Below, piece after piece: positions 13,543 through 25,257 of a DNA stretch of 64,000 nucleotides. The position numbers and the translations under genes were made by a program. A model generated the notes under the pieces. That model did no database searches. It was given only the letters and a program-made list of their open reading frames with translations, and was not told where the DNA came from. This DNA is from Brevipalpus yothersi (Eukaryota; Arthropoda; Arachnida; Trombidiformes; Tenuipalpidae). Each line of letters starts with the position of its first letter. Positions within the stretch are counted from its first letter, which is position 1. Where the stretch lies: positions 19,153-83,152 of the forward strand of contig QZCP01000268.1 in NCBI GenBank assembly GCA_003956705.1, read 5' to 3'.

Positions 13543-14601
13543 ATTGAGATGAGTATGGTTTGATTTTTCGGATAAAATGAAGTGAGTTTGATAGTTTGCT
13601 GAATGATTTTATTTCCACTGGATTTATTTGTTTTATATAGTCGATGAGATCCCAGATTTTTTGATCAATTTCGCAACTTTCAATGTCGTCCATAGTGAAG
13701 GTTGATGATTCTCGTCACCACTCTATGTGTTTCCATCTCCATCGATATGTCTGTTAATTGGTGCACAGATTTTATCTGTTCTAAATGCATAATTTCTTTT
13801 TTCACCTTGAAATGATTGGGTAACAAACTTCTGTGTGATTAGATCACAGACACAGACATTGACAAGACATTGTCATTGAAGGCATTGTCACTGATCTGTC
13901 TTCTCTTTTCGATCAGTATTTTTTCTGATCGGCCACAATTTTGTCCAGCTTTAATAATGAATGTGATAATATTCGAGAGAAACAGATGAGTTGGAAGCGT
14001 ATGGTAAATACGCTATTGACTCGATAATCTGAAGCGAAAATAGGCAAACGTTTTGAGTGAAAGTGGAAAGAAAATTATTTAGATTCATCCAAGATGGACA
14101 TCTAGATGATTAATATTGATTCAAAAAACTGATGCAGGGAGTCGCAACACTATACATACTATGTTTGTTAATTCAAGACACTCGATATTATTTTCCAGTA
14201 TAGAAATTCGCTATGGGGTCAGTGGATATGAGCAACGATTTTCGCATGTGAATGGCTTTTCCAACGAGCAAATATTTTATTTCTCCCACAAATTTATCTA
14301 ATTTTCTAAATCTAAATGAAGATTCATCAAAAGCAATCAGCTACGGTTCATCATGATGTCTTGCCTTGAAAACAAATGAAGGATAGAACTGAATGTCTCT
14401 CTCTATCTCTCACCTTGTACTTGGAGAATAGAGTATGGACACCATCATCATTCCTCGATGGGTGGCAGATCCATGAAGAATTGCAATCAAGTTTGACATT
14501 CAACAGTCTTCATGTACATGCACAATAGTATGGATATCATTTCGAATTTTTCCATTTAAATTGTAAACTTTTGGACACTGGCCACCACATTCATGGCTGA
14601 T

Positions 14602-14623
14602 TTTCAATTGAATTCAATTGAAA
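14602..14623. repeat. 22-bp perfect palindrome
   Basis: The sequence TTCAATTGAATTCAATTGAA, extended by one base on each side, reads the same on both strands. It is low in complexity (built from AATT units), so it may be chance. Confidence 0.85.
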
Positions 14624-14869
14624 TCCGTTGTTCATTGTTTAATTTCAATAAACAGTGGAATAGATCTGTGAATGAGGACTAATTTTTGGACATTTTTTAT
14701 GCATATACCTCTCAATGATCTTGGACCAACTTTGCTATCTATTCCTTTCTTCGTTTGATATGGTGAAGGTGGAATCTTTTTCAATTAATAAGGCAATTTT
14801 ATTTGCTTCCCATTGCAAAAGGTATTTTCGCCTAGCAAACAGTCTAACCTGTAATCTTCTCCTCCACTG

Positions 14870-14878
<9 letters not shown>

Positions 14879-14960
<82 letters not shown>

Positions 14961-15381
14961 NNNNNNNNNNNNNNNNNNNNNNNNNNNNNNNNNNNNNNNN
15001 NNNNNNNNNNNNNNNNNNNNNNNNNNNNNNNNNNNNNNNNNNNNNNNNNNNNNNNNNNNNNNNNNNNNNNNNNNNNNNNNNNNNNNNNNNNNNNNNNNNN
15101 NNNNNNNNNNNNNNNNNNNNNNNNNNNNNNNNNNNNNNNNNNNNNNNNNNNNNNNNNNNNNNNNNNNNNNNNNNNNNNNNNNNNNNNNNNNNNNNNNNNN
15201 NNNNNNNNNNNNNNNNNNNNNNNNNNNNNNNNNNNNNNNNNNNNNNNNNNNNNNNNNNNNNNNNNNNNNNNNNNNNNNNNNNNNNNNNNNNNNNNNNNNN
15301 NNNNNNNNNNNNNNNNNNNNNNNNNNNNNNNNNNNNNNNNNNNNNNNNNNNNNNNNNNNNNNNNNNNNNNNNNNNNNNNNN

Positions 15382-15421
<40 letters not shown>
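14879..15421. repeat. (GA)n array spanning an assembly gap
   Basis: GA dinucleotides run from about 14879 to 14960 and resume at 15382-15421. The bases between (14961-15381) are all N. The true array is probably longer than a read could cross. Confidence 0.95.
14961..15381. other. Assembly gap, 421 N
   Basis: All bases are N, with GA repeat on both sides, so the gap most likely lies within or across the repeat. The gap size may be an estimate. Confidence 0.98.
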
Positions 15422-15426
<5 letters not shown>

Positions 15427-15536
15427 CGTGAGAGAAGATGGAAAAAAGGTCAGAAGAAGAGGAGGATAAATAGTTTCATTCGAACATAGTAAAGTAAGTG
15501 GCTACAGAGCCACATCAATGTATTCCGAGAGAGTAT

Positions 15537-15598
15537 TTCTCTTTCTCTTTCTCTTTCTCTTTCTCTTTCTCTTTCTCTTTCTCTTTCTCTTTCTCTTT
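15537..15598. repeat. (TTTCTC)n hexanucleotide array
   Basis: About ten tandem copies of a six-base unit, distinct from the simple CT arrays nearby but of the same pyrimidine bias. Confidence 0.9.
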
Positions 15599-15923
15599 CG
15601 TTTTTCGTTGAGTTAATATTGGTTTTCTCGCTTTATTAGCTTTCTTGAGAGTAGAAAATTTGCTTCCACAGTCTGCTAAATTCAGTTCCCTCTCTCTCTT
15701 TCTAGTTCAAGAATACAAAATCAGCTACCGAAAGAGAGGGAGATACCTATACAAGCTATGCTCAATGACTGGAGGAAGAATTCATTTTTCCTCTCATTTC
15801 ACTTCTTTTCATCATTTAGCAGCAAATTTTCTCCAGATCTCCAAATTACCCTGTTGATATAAGCCAAAAATTTTGCCAAACCATTATCATCATAACATTT
15901 GCCTTAATTCAGTTTTCACCGAA

Positions 15924-15924
<1 letters not shown>

Positions 15925-16015
<91 letters not shown>
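15925..16015. repeat. (GAAA)n followed by (GA)n
   Basis: A GAAA tetranucleotide run (about 15925-15956) passes directly into a GA dinucleotide run (to about 16015), a compound purine microsatellite. Confidence 0.93.
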
Positions 16016-16021
<6 letters not shown>

Positions 16022-17658
16022 GAAAAAAAGGGAGGAAGAAGCATGTGTTCATCCATGGGCAGTCAGAGAGAAGTTACTCAGAAACCTGAATAAATGTTTT
16101 ACTTGATTGTGTTTGTGTAATGATTTGAATGGTATTGAGAAGTTGTAGTGAAAAAAATTTTCGGGGATACTGACCACTTTTTTTCACACTGAATCAGAGA
16201 CTATGTTCCCATTTGAATGAAATTGCTCTTCTTCTTCCGATGATACCTTGATTTATTGTTATGATTACTGATTTGGAAACATAATTCCATTTGATCCAAA
16301 ATTTTCGATGATATTGGGTTCTCAGAATTGCAAGCATGATTTCTCCAGTCATAATCTTTCAAGAATTTGCTGAAACCTCCGATCAAAACTATTCTTTTTA
16401 GCTTTCTGATTGAAAAATGCAGATATGAGGTGGACCAGGATGTCCAAAAGTCATTAGTAAGCCTGTTATCTATCTTGAAATTTATTGATTCCCTAAATCT
16501 GTTTCTACCCTTAGATCAAATTCTAATCACTGTGATGATAATCAAAATAAAAATAAAACTTGGCACATTAGCAGCTCAAGAACTTGATCAAATCATTCCC
16601 TCCATCATTGCAGCATTTCGAGTATACAAACTTTTGGCACTTCATGCTGGCGTTTGAAAAGAACCTTCTGAAGTGAGGGGATAAAATATGCACACAAGTG
16701 ATCTCAGCATGCTTTCACTTTCTTCAATTGAGAATCGGCTACTGTGTATCTTCAAGTTTAGACAGTTTCTCATGATCTTAATTTTTAGGAACTTCTCAGA
16801 ACTTGAGTCCTCTCTTCTTCTTTTCTTATCCTTCTGTTCCACTTTCCCACTATTTATCTTCACCTATTGCTACTGCAGATACTTCCAATATGATTTCATG
16901 TTTACATCTTTTACATGAGATTCATGAACGAATGATAACTAGAATGGAAGCAAAGACATCGATTTTTTGAGGTAAAAAAGGTAAGTTTGTGATAATATCG
17001 AATGGGAGCTACATCATCAGAATTTCGAAGGCCATGGCACACAATCTGGAGCAATTATTTTTTTATGCCACAACTTTGAGTCAAAACTTGAAGAGATAGC
17101 TCCTGAATTCTTTTTTGAATCCTGTTCCCATGAGAAGAAAGTAGTCTCCCTCTGAGTTTGATTCAATTCCTCAAGCCTATCATCAGGGTTGCTGATTCAT
17201 CGCTTTCAATGAGATACGTAGACCAATGATGATGATGGATAAATAAAATTCGTTGACCAAATGTCATGAAGCTCATCGAATTTCGCTAACATCAATAAGT
17301 GGGGCCAATGTAATGTTATGCATTCCTTAGGTGTACTGTGTTCAAGATTGAATACAAAAGAGAATCTGTTGAACAATCTCTGCACTCATCTGAGCCCGGC
17401 TCACTTTCTCTATTCTTATTCTTCCTCCCGATTCGGTCGGTTACCCAATCGAGCAAGCATAGGCATCAATTTTATCATGGAATAAGCGTAAAGTATCACT
17501 TTCAGGTAGACATTTTCGTCCAAGAGAGAGGTAGAGAGAGAAAGTAACACAAATAAGTCCACAGAAATTCCAGCATTCAGATACGCCATCTTCTATTATT
17601 CTTTCACCAGAAAGTTTGGCATTTTTTTGTCACCTTTTTCTCGCTTCCATCCTCCAAG

Positions 17659-17662
<4 letters not shown>

Positions 17663-17714
<52 letters not shown>
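17663..17714. repeat. (CT)n microsatellite
   Basis: About 52 bp of CT dinucleotides. Confidence 0.95.
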
Positions 17715-17718
<4 letters not shown>

Positions 17719-17993
17719 TAGTTTCGATTTTTCTATCTTCCATTCTCTTTTGTTCTCATGATGAAAATTACTGTTCTCACTTCCCTCTCTTTCACGATAT
17801 CTTCTCAAGAGAGGCACTTTCTTCTTTTTCCCATCAATTTGAGATTCTCTTCCATCTCTCTCTCTCCCACTCTTCTGGTCTTCTCTTCATCTCCTCTCAA
17901 TTGGTGAAATTCAAAATTTGATTGTTCTCCAAACTGATACCAATATCTGTGAGACAAGAAGAAGGCAAACTTAAAAATTTTAAGCTTCCAGTT

Positions 17994-17998
<5 letters not shown>

Positions 17999-18036
<38 letters not shown>
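17999..18036. repeat. (GA)n microsatellite
   Basis: About 38 bp of AG dinucleotides, 290 bp after the CT array at 17663 and of opposite strand bias. Confidence 0.95.
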
Positions 18037-18038
<2 letters not shown>

Positions 18039-18824
18039 TAAAGAGAGAGTACAGTGTAAATACAACACATCAATCTTTCCAATCACAGTCCAACCAATTG
18101 ACTAACCTCTTGATCTTAAAATGAATGAGACCTTATCGAACAGCTCGACATGGCCGATCATCAGTTTGGTTGAACAGATGAACACAGTGGAAGAGATCGA
18201 TTTCGAGCCGATAGAAGAGATACATTTGATCGTGCTTCAATAAACATCCACTTTTTACATACAGTCCAATCTTTCCATCACCTTCTATTCCACCATTACA
18301 CACTTGTTCAATCTGCTAGTGTGGCCACATTTTTTTCCTCCTGTCCACCAGTACCTACTTTACCATCCACCCCTACCACCCCTACCACCACTACCAATAC
18401 CACCATCGCCATCACCTTCACCTCCTCCTCCTCCTCCTCCTCCTCCCCTCCGACTGCCACTGTAGTGGTACTGATTTCTTTTCTGCCGTCGAACCCGTGC
18501 TCAGTGAACGGGTGAACGGTATGAAAAAAAGCAACTACTACTACTACTAAGCGATTATATCGATCATCAGTCAATCACATCAGCAACCAAACGAATGGAT
18601 GAGCGTGAATCGAATTTCTCTCTCTCTTTTCTGAACTCACGGTGGCAAATAACATCATGCTGTCGTGTCCACGAAAAGCCGGTCACTTTTCTCTTCCTCT
18701 CATCAGTCAGTCTTCTAAGCAATCAACTCTTTCCCTTTGATTGATCTATAAACCTTCTCCATTCATTAATAAGTTATGTTTACCCTCATCAATAAACTTA
18801 TTGCGCAAAAAGGTGTCTCCAGGC

Positions 18825-18828
<4 letters not shown>

Positions 18829-18888
<60 letters not shown>
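18829..18888. repeat. (GA)n microsatellite
   Basis: About 60 bp of GA dinucleotides. Confidence 0.95.
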
Positions 18889-18890
<2 letters not shown>

Positions 18891-19554
18891 ATTGAGAATG
18901 TACATTGTTATAGTTATTATGAGATTCAACTTCTGATGTTGGCATAATCGATAATGTTTTTGCAACTAATTCGCTAACGGGTTGGTTCATTTGTTTCGAA
19001 TTTCTGGTATTTCTTGATGTTTTTTTCAGATACTTTGTACCGATAATTATAAATTCAAACTAGAGTTGAATGCTACAAAGGGATGCATTCCGAAAAAATC
19101 AATCCGTTTCAGTATTAACACGAATTCACTAGATAAACTGAAAAAGATTTTGGACTTCTGTTACACACGTGCATACTAAAACTTCCTATTTTATGAGTGA
19201 AGAATCATGAAATTGATGAAAAATGAATGAAAAATGTGTATCTTATAGAGTAAAAGGTGAATTGAGGTGGTTCATAAATTTTTTCACTGCATTTTGCAAT
19301 GAATTATTCTTCGTACAGACCAACATTGTTTGAATTCAGAGCCTCACATGGTGTGAATATCGTTCACAGCCTTCTATCACAAGAACGGGGTGATCCAAAT
19401 TGTTGAGCATCGGTCAAGTTGAGTTGATATAAATATTATTACTGCCATCAAGATTGATGGATTATTAGGCAGTCAGTAAAACTCAATAAATCCGGTCAGC
19501 ATGAGTGCTCATTCACCTTATCATACAGTGATGAATTCCTCTGATTTTTAATAG

Positions 19555-19557
<3 letters not shown>

Positions 19558-19597
<40 letters not shown>
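19558..19597. repeat. (CT)n microsatellite
   Basis: About 40 bp of CT dinucleotides. Confidence 0.95.
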
Positions 19598-19600
<3 letters not shown>

Positions 19601-21578
19601 CTTCCCTCGATGGTGGCCGTTTTTCCATATGATATGCAAAGCCACCAAGAAGCATAGATCCCTATCTAATTGAGAAAATTTGGGCTCTTTGGTGAGTCTA
19701 ATTGATTACACCTTGTAGAAGGCGGACATAAAAATGCGATTGATAAAAGAAGAATAAGAAAACTTAAGCAACTTGATGGCTGGAACATAGAAGCTTACAA
19801 GTTGGAGAGGTTTATAAGTGGCCGAAAATAAATCACTTTGATGTGTAGGCTGACACCCATGAGGAGAGTTAAGTTAGCTCAACTAACATATCAGTTGTAT
19901 TGGTGATGCTCAAGGATAAAGTTCCATTTATTGAACCATTTTTATCATCTTCTCAAAGAGAAAGAGAGCAAAAGAAAGAGAGACATTAGCATTTTGATTC
20001 TCAAATGTACTCGAAAAAAAGAGCGAATCCAAGTAAAGCGTCAAAATTGACTCTAAGTATTGATGAATTACTACTTACATATCGGTCCGAAAAGTAGTGC
20101 ATATACACCAAGGTGGGAGAGATAAAATCATCAATCAGAGAGAGAGAGAGAGAGTAGAAAAACATATTCTTTACTATAACATGTGAGATAGGGTTAATAA
20201 GTGAAGCTGATAAATTTTTTGTCATGTCCACAATCGTGCACATTGGTGTTCTTTTTATGAGAACTGCTGCTGGATTTTTTGGAACTAATAAAACGGTTCT
20301 CATCCACCATAATCAGATGAAGGAAATTTGCTTCCACTCTGGTAATAAAAGTGTTGGAGATGAGGAAGGGAATTCCATCACAACTAATGATTGCACTCGA
20401 TCATCGGTGTCTGAATTGTGGAGCACAGCAAGACAGGAATCGATTTAATTCTAGATCGTGTTGATTAGAGTTCATAGAGAGAAAGAGCGAAAGAGACAAT
20501 AAATGCGTTGAATGGAAAGTTGTTCAGTGTCACAGTGAAGATGGATGGGTTCGAATCAATGGCTGGAAAGGGTTTTCGGTCGCTACTGTAGAAATTTGCG
20601 GAAGCTTCGATAACATGTGGTGATTGTCCTCTCTGCAGCCCATTTTTATACTACTGTGTCCTCAAAATACCAACTCCTCAGAGATTAAACAAGGAGCAAT
20701 CAAGTGACACCAGAACTATGATTACTGTCGGACGAAGGTTCAAGAATATGGACCGAGGGGTCCTAAAGAGATTCTTTTCCTCCTTAATATCGAATGGAAC
20801 GATTTTTGGAGATAGTATCTGAAAAATATTCTTACCAAAGAAAATTCATGAAAATTTATACAATAACTGGAGAATTTGAACCTATTCTCAATCTTGATTC
20901 TTGATGAATTCCATTTCAAATCAGCTTTAGACAGTAAGAAACTATGATGATTCAACCTAAGAAGTAGGGGAATATTAAGTTAACTCATATTTGAGTATGA
21001 GTTAAGTCAACTTCTAACAATAATCAATAGTTATCATCATCATATTTCATCGATTAGCCCTGGAGGACACCCAAGATTGTCAAACTAGGAAATCTATCGA
21101 ATATATCGACTGAAAAACTCCTCTGTAAGCTTACAATTATAGCTAGTAATTAACATACCGAAGATGTCTATTTCTTGAGTATTTTTACAGCTTGATAAAT
21201 ACTCTACATTTTTTCAAAACTTTTAAAAATTATTTGACACCCTGAGTGAGTTTCGCACATTTCTAGCAAATTTTTCGTGATATTCATCATTATATTCTCG
21301 TTACGAGACGCTAGTCGACTCCAATCGATGAGAAAATGCGCCTATTAAGAGAGAAATCAGCTCGCATGAGACACGATAGCTGAAATATGTCAGTGAAGCA
21401 TTCGCTAATCAAATAGCAACGAAACAATGCAAAACTTCACTCGAAGGATTATCCATTTGAAACCCAGTATTCGTCCATCGGGGAAAAAAATCGATCGACA
21501 CCATTCGGACAGAATTCAGACTATTGTAACCATTTACTAGATTACTCAGACGATCAATTTAAAACAAAAGAACAAAAT

Positions 21579-21980
21579 CTAAATATTATAACCGATAATT
21601 TTCATCTTGCCAATTATTTCTCCTAAAAAGAACCAGCACATCACTTCCATCGTGATAACCGTATTGATCATCGCCTCCTTGGTGGTCACATTTTTCCATG
21701 CACCAGTCTTCAGGCCTCTCATAATTCTGCCACCATGTCTAAAAGCTTCCGGCAATTCGGCAGGTGTTGGCGGTACAAGTTCAACTTTGGCATATTCCAA
21801 GAATTTAGGATACTTTTGAATAAATTGTTGGCGAGCCCAAGGAACGGCAGCTAAATCAAATGGAAAACAAATGGAAACAAATCAAAACAAACTCCACATT
21901 AAACACACACTTTCTCCTCTCTCCACAATCATCTAAACAATAATGAAGATTCCACACCTACCTTTGACCAATCTACTCAT
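21579..21980 (-). CDS. ATP5MG: Mitochondrial ATP synthase subunit g
   Basis: Two exons, 21962-21980 (ATG, six codons plus one base) and 21579-21850, join in phase through a 111-bp intron to give 96 residues, close to the roughly 100 usual for the family. The conserved start of the domain reads YAKVELVPPTPAELP, followed by GLKTGAWKN and a C-terminal hydrophobic helix ending GEIIGKMKIIGYNI, which matches animal subunit g. In mitochondria this small inner-membrane protein of the Fo sector helps F1Fo-ATP synthase dimerise and shapes cristae; it is not catalytic. The gene is head-to-head with the tetraspanin-like gene, 536 bp between start codons. Confidence 0.93.
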
Positions 21981-22516
21981 TGTCAAAACACTGAACACCT
22001 CACAAATCACACAATCGCAATTATTGTAAGCGTGATTATCAAACTAAATTCAAATCAATTTGATTTAATTTGTTTCCACCAAAAACACAATCAAAAGGTG
22101 ACCGCTATAGTTTCATTTTATCATCACAAGAGGCCGCCAGTTGATGAACTTGAATAGGGATCGTATAATAATTGAATTCTGAAATTCGGTTGAAGAAGAT
22201 TGAAAATTCGTTAACCGGAAGTGCCTCTCTTTTCTCTCTCTTTCTTCCTCTCTCGGTAATTTATTACATAGGCATTTTTCGGGTGAAAAGGTCGGCCAGA
22301 GAGAGAGAGAGAGGAGGGACACACATCTGGACGGGGTGAAGAAAGAGGCGAGAAGAGTAGAGAGGAGAAAATTTTTTTTCTTCCGATTTTCACTGAGAGA
22401 GAGAGAGGAAGACGATATGGTGGCCAATCTGATTATGATACGAGAACGTTGGCCATTGATGAATGGTGTCGATGATAGGGCGAAAATTGGTACCAAAAAA
22501 TTGAATAATATTAATT
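21981..22516. promoter_or_regulatory. Shared upstream region of ATP5MG and tetraspanin-like gene
   Basis: This 536-bp interval separates two divergent start codons and so should hold both promoters. It includes a purine-rich stretch with short GA runs at about 22295-22420. I see no clear TATA box or other core element to place precisely. Confidence 0.45.
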
Positions 22517-23278
22517 ATGAAGCTACTAATTTTAATGCGATTGTATTGTATTCATACGGACATTATGATGATGTTCGTTCATACGATCAATTTATTGGTA
22601 TCGCTGATGGATTGTAAGATTAGTATGGACAATGGGAGTGGATTGGAAATATTGTATTCGCTAATTAATATGGCCACTCTTTTGATATATTTGTACACAT
22701 TGTATCGATCGATTTGTGGATTGGTTGTGTACGATCAAGCGTTGGTCAAGTTTGGGTCAACATTGATGATCTGCTGTAGCATATCAGCGGTCATACTTAA
22801 TGTAATGTCACCGTTATTTTATCAATCCTCTGATCGATATTATGGACAAAAGTTTATAAATTATCATTTAATTCGACAGTTATCAAATATTAGTGAAAAA
22901 GAACCGCAACCTATCCGTCTTGAACATTCAAGACGAACGATCGATTCGATTCAAGTATATTATAAATGTTGCGGTTGGATAAATTATACTGATTGGATTG
23001 AATCGTCTAGTGGAGTATCATTTCCGTCATCATGCTGCTCGATGGATGTTAAGCCACGAGACAGAGCAACGAAGCAAGAGAATCAGAATCCATGTAACAC
23101 GGATTCTTTAACGTTCCATTTTGAGCCATGCAGGCTAGCCTTGAACTATTATATGATCGCAGCTCATCGATTAGCAAAATATTCTCTCATAGTTTCGATT
23201 CCAACATCCATGATGATATCATGTATTTCATACCATTTGGTACGACCCTTTAACACCATCGATCCGAAGTTAGATTGA
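22517..23278 (+). CDS. Tetraspanin-like membrane protein
   Basis: A single-exon frame of 253 residues from ATG 22517. Downstream in-frame ATGs at 22607 and 22625 are alternative starts. The family signature is in a large extracellular-loop-like segment: YYKCCGW, then PSSCC, then NPC and EPC, giving six loop cysteines in the tetraspanin order. Hydrophobic segments lie at about residues 17-31, 43-62, 77-99 and 222-240, compatible with four membrane spans, with the large loop between the third and fourth. Tetraspanins organise other membrane proteins into microdomains. The N-terminus lacks the usual polar TM1 pattern and the protein is divergent, so the exact start is uncertain. A stop-containing frame just upstream (22336-22617) in another phase is probably untranslated leader. 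Confidence 0.72.
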   Translation: MKLLILMRLYCIHTDIMMMFVHTINLLVSLMDCKISMDNGSGLEILYSLINMATLLIYLYTLYRSICGLVVYDQALVKFGSTLMICCSISAVILNVMSPLFYQSSDRYYGQKFINYHLIRQLSNISEKEPQPIRLEHSRRTIDSIQVYYKCCGWINYTDWIESSSGVSFPSSCCSMDVKPRDRATKQENQNPCNTDSLTFHFEPCRLALNYYMIAAHRLAKYSLIVSIPTSMMISCISYHLVRPFNTIDPKLD

Positions 23279-25257
23279 AATCGAGAGAGAAAAAGAGATG
23301 AAAGTCAATGGAAGAAAAAAAATTGGCTCATTAATATTTGAAAACCCCAAAAAAAATCGAGCACAATCGATGCTCGTGAATTTGTGCTCTAAATTGTGAT
23401 TGAAAAAGAAGTCGAGAAAAGGCAGACAGAAAGAAAATAAGAAAAAGAAAGAGAAAGAAAATAAAAAAATTTGATCCATAAAAAAAGATCGATACTCGAC
23501 AACAAAATAAGATGAAGCTTGTCATGGAAGCGAAAAATGTGTGTGTATATTACATACAGACTAACATACACTGTTCAGTCAGTTTAATGGAAAACGCATA
23601 TTACATACACTCACATTAAAACACATCTTGTGATGCATTTCGTCAAAAAAGAGAGAGAAAGTGCAGTTTTGCAACCTTCGTCAAGGCTCTTCATGACCAT
23701 CACGAATGATAGATTTGTTGATAGAAGCCAGTTTTTGTGGTTTGATAGCGTTTTGCCTCTCTCTCATCGAGACTATTGACGATAATTATCAGCACACATA
23801 TAGAGATAGATATATGTATGTATATTTGTTATGTCCACCTCGAATGGTGACACGGAAAATGGAAACGAATAGAGATGAATAAGTAAACACCTATCTCGCT
23901 CTTTTTCTTTCCCCCTCTTGACTCCACTTCATTCGATTGTGACCTTGTTTTGTTCAATAGCAGTTTATTCGATTTAACTCCAATTGGTAAGGTACAAAGG
24001 CAGAAATTTTTTCGCTAAAGTACTCAAACCATAAAGCCCATGTCTATGAGATTGAGGTTTTGTTGTTGTTGCTGTTGTTGTTGTATTTGTGTCGATGGAT
24101 GTTAAAATTAGATAGAAACAAATAAGAATTCTTTTTTTTCTTTAAGAGAGAAAACAAAAATCATATCACATGCATTAAAACATGTACGATTCAGAGATTG
24201 ATATACGTATCGCTTGATGCCATTCCAATTGTTCACTACAATAAGATGTCACAGGCTTCACTTTACTTCAGGGGCTCTTTTTGTCCATTAATCTCGATTA
24301 TGGTCATCTCTGGTTAACAATATTCATGATGAGATTCATCAAAAAGAATACCAAAGTGTCAATAAACATACGGCTCCATGTGATTTCAAGCTTCTCCTTG
24401 TTTTCTCCTTTTCTTTGATCTCAAATGTGCTTTCAGCAAACTTTAAAATGCTATACACTTTGATTCGCTCCACATTAGGTGAGAGAGGAACATGTATGAC
24501 CACTCACCATTTTCATTGATCTCTCTCAAGTGTAGAGAGACAAGATAGTCGTTTGCGAAGTCCTGATTAGATAACCTTAACCCACAGGGTGTCTGATTGG
24601 CGAAAAAGGAGGCATAAAATAGAAACCAGAAGATAGGAGAGAGAGAGAAAGAAAGAAAGAAAGAAAGAAAAAGAAAAAGAGAAGGAAGAGGGGAAAATGA
24701 TGGAGAAGAAAAGATGGTGTGCGTGAGAAAAAGAGAGGGAGAGAGAGAGAAGAGTGACTGAGAATACCCAAGAAAGAGAGAGAGAGAGAGAGAGAGAAAT
24801 CAATACAGCAAGAAGAAATTAATTACAAGCAGATTATGGAGTGGACAAGAGAGGGAGGAGAAGAGAAGAAGGGAGAAGAAAGAGAAAAAGAAAGAAAATA
24901 GGTTCAAAAAGGGTGTGAGCAAGAGTTCGGTGAATGGTCATGAAAGATTTTTCAGAAGGACGAGAACTGTCAGGATGATGATGATGATGGGAATAGTTGG
25001 GTTTTCTTTCCTTGATGTCGAATGATGATTTATTGAATTTGCCTTCTCTTTCTATTCTTTCCATTTCTTCCTTTTCCTCTTCGTTTTCTCCTTCATTCCC
25101 TTGTTTTCTCCAAATTTTTTTTATACATATTGTATTGTACTCCTACAGAAGGCAATCACGGTAATTGTTCTTATGAAGATCATTCTCATGATGCAAAGAC
25201 AGACAGAGAGAGCACATGGGGATCTTTAGAGAAAGAAATGAACTAAAAGCTGGCAAG
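23279..25257. other. Intergenic DNA between tetraspanin-like gene and p66
   Basis: The region lies between two convergent genes and should contain both 3' UTRs. It holds (TTG)n-like sequence at about 24058-24085 and purine-rich simple sequence at 24630-24800 and 24845-24900. No gene is supported. Confidence 0.6.

Larger units (their letters stand above)
13543..21578. other. 8-kb gene-poor, repeat-rich region with assembly gap
   Basis: I find no supportable gene here. The region contains most of the window's long GA/CT arrays, a hexanucleotide array, a GAAA array, a 421-base gap and a CCT/CAC-rich patch at about 18340-18450. Short ORFs are either translations of GA/CT runs or ordinary chance frames. 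Exons of long-intron genes reaching in from elsewhere cannot be excluded. Confidence 0.6.

Noticed and set aside
14715..15431. 238-codon frame with long Glu-Arg runs
   Set aside because: It is a translation of the GA array and the N gap, with no unique coding sequence.
18308..18574. Minus-strand frame with Glu and Val runs
   Set aside because: It is a translation of CCT and CAC simple repeats.
20548..20557. GGTTCGAATC, resembling a tRNA T-loop (B box)
   Set aside because: No matching A box, acceptor stem or anticodon arm in the flanking 80 bases.
22336..22617. 93-codon frame upstream of the tetraspanin-like gene
   Set aside because: It is in another phase, partly derived from GA-rich DNA, has no membrane or family signature, and ends just after the likely start region.
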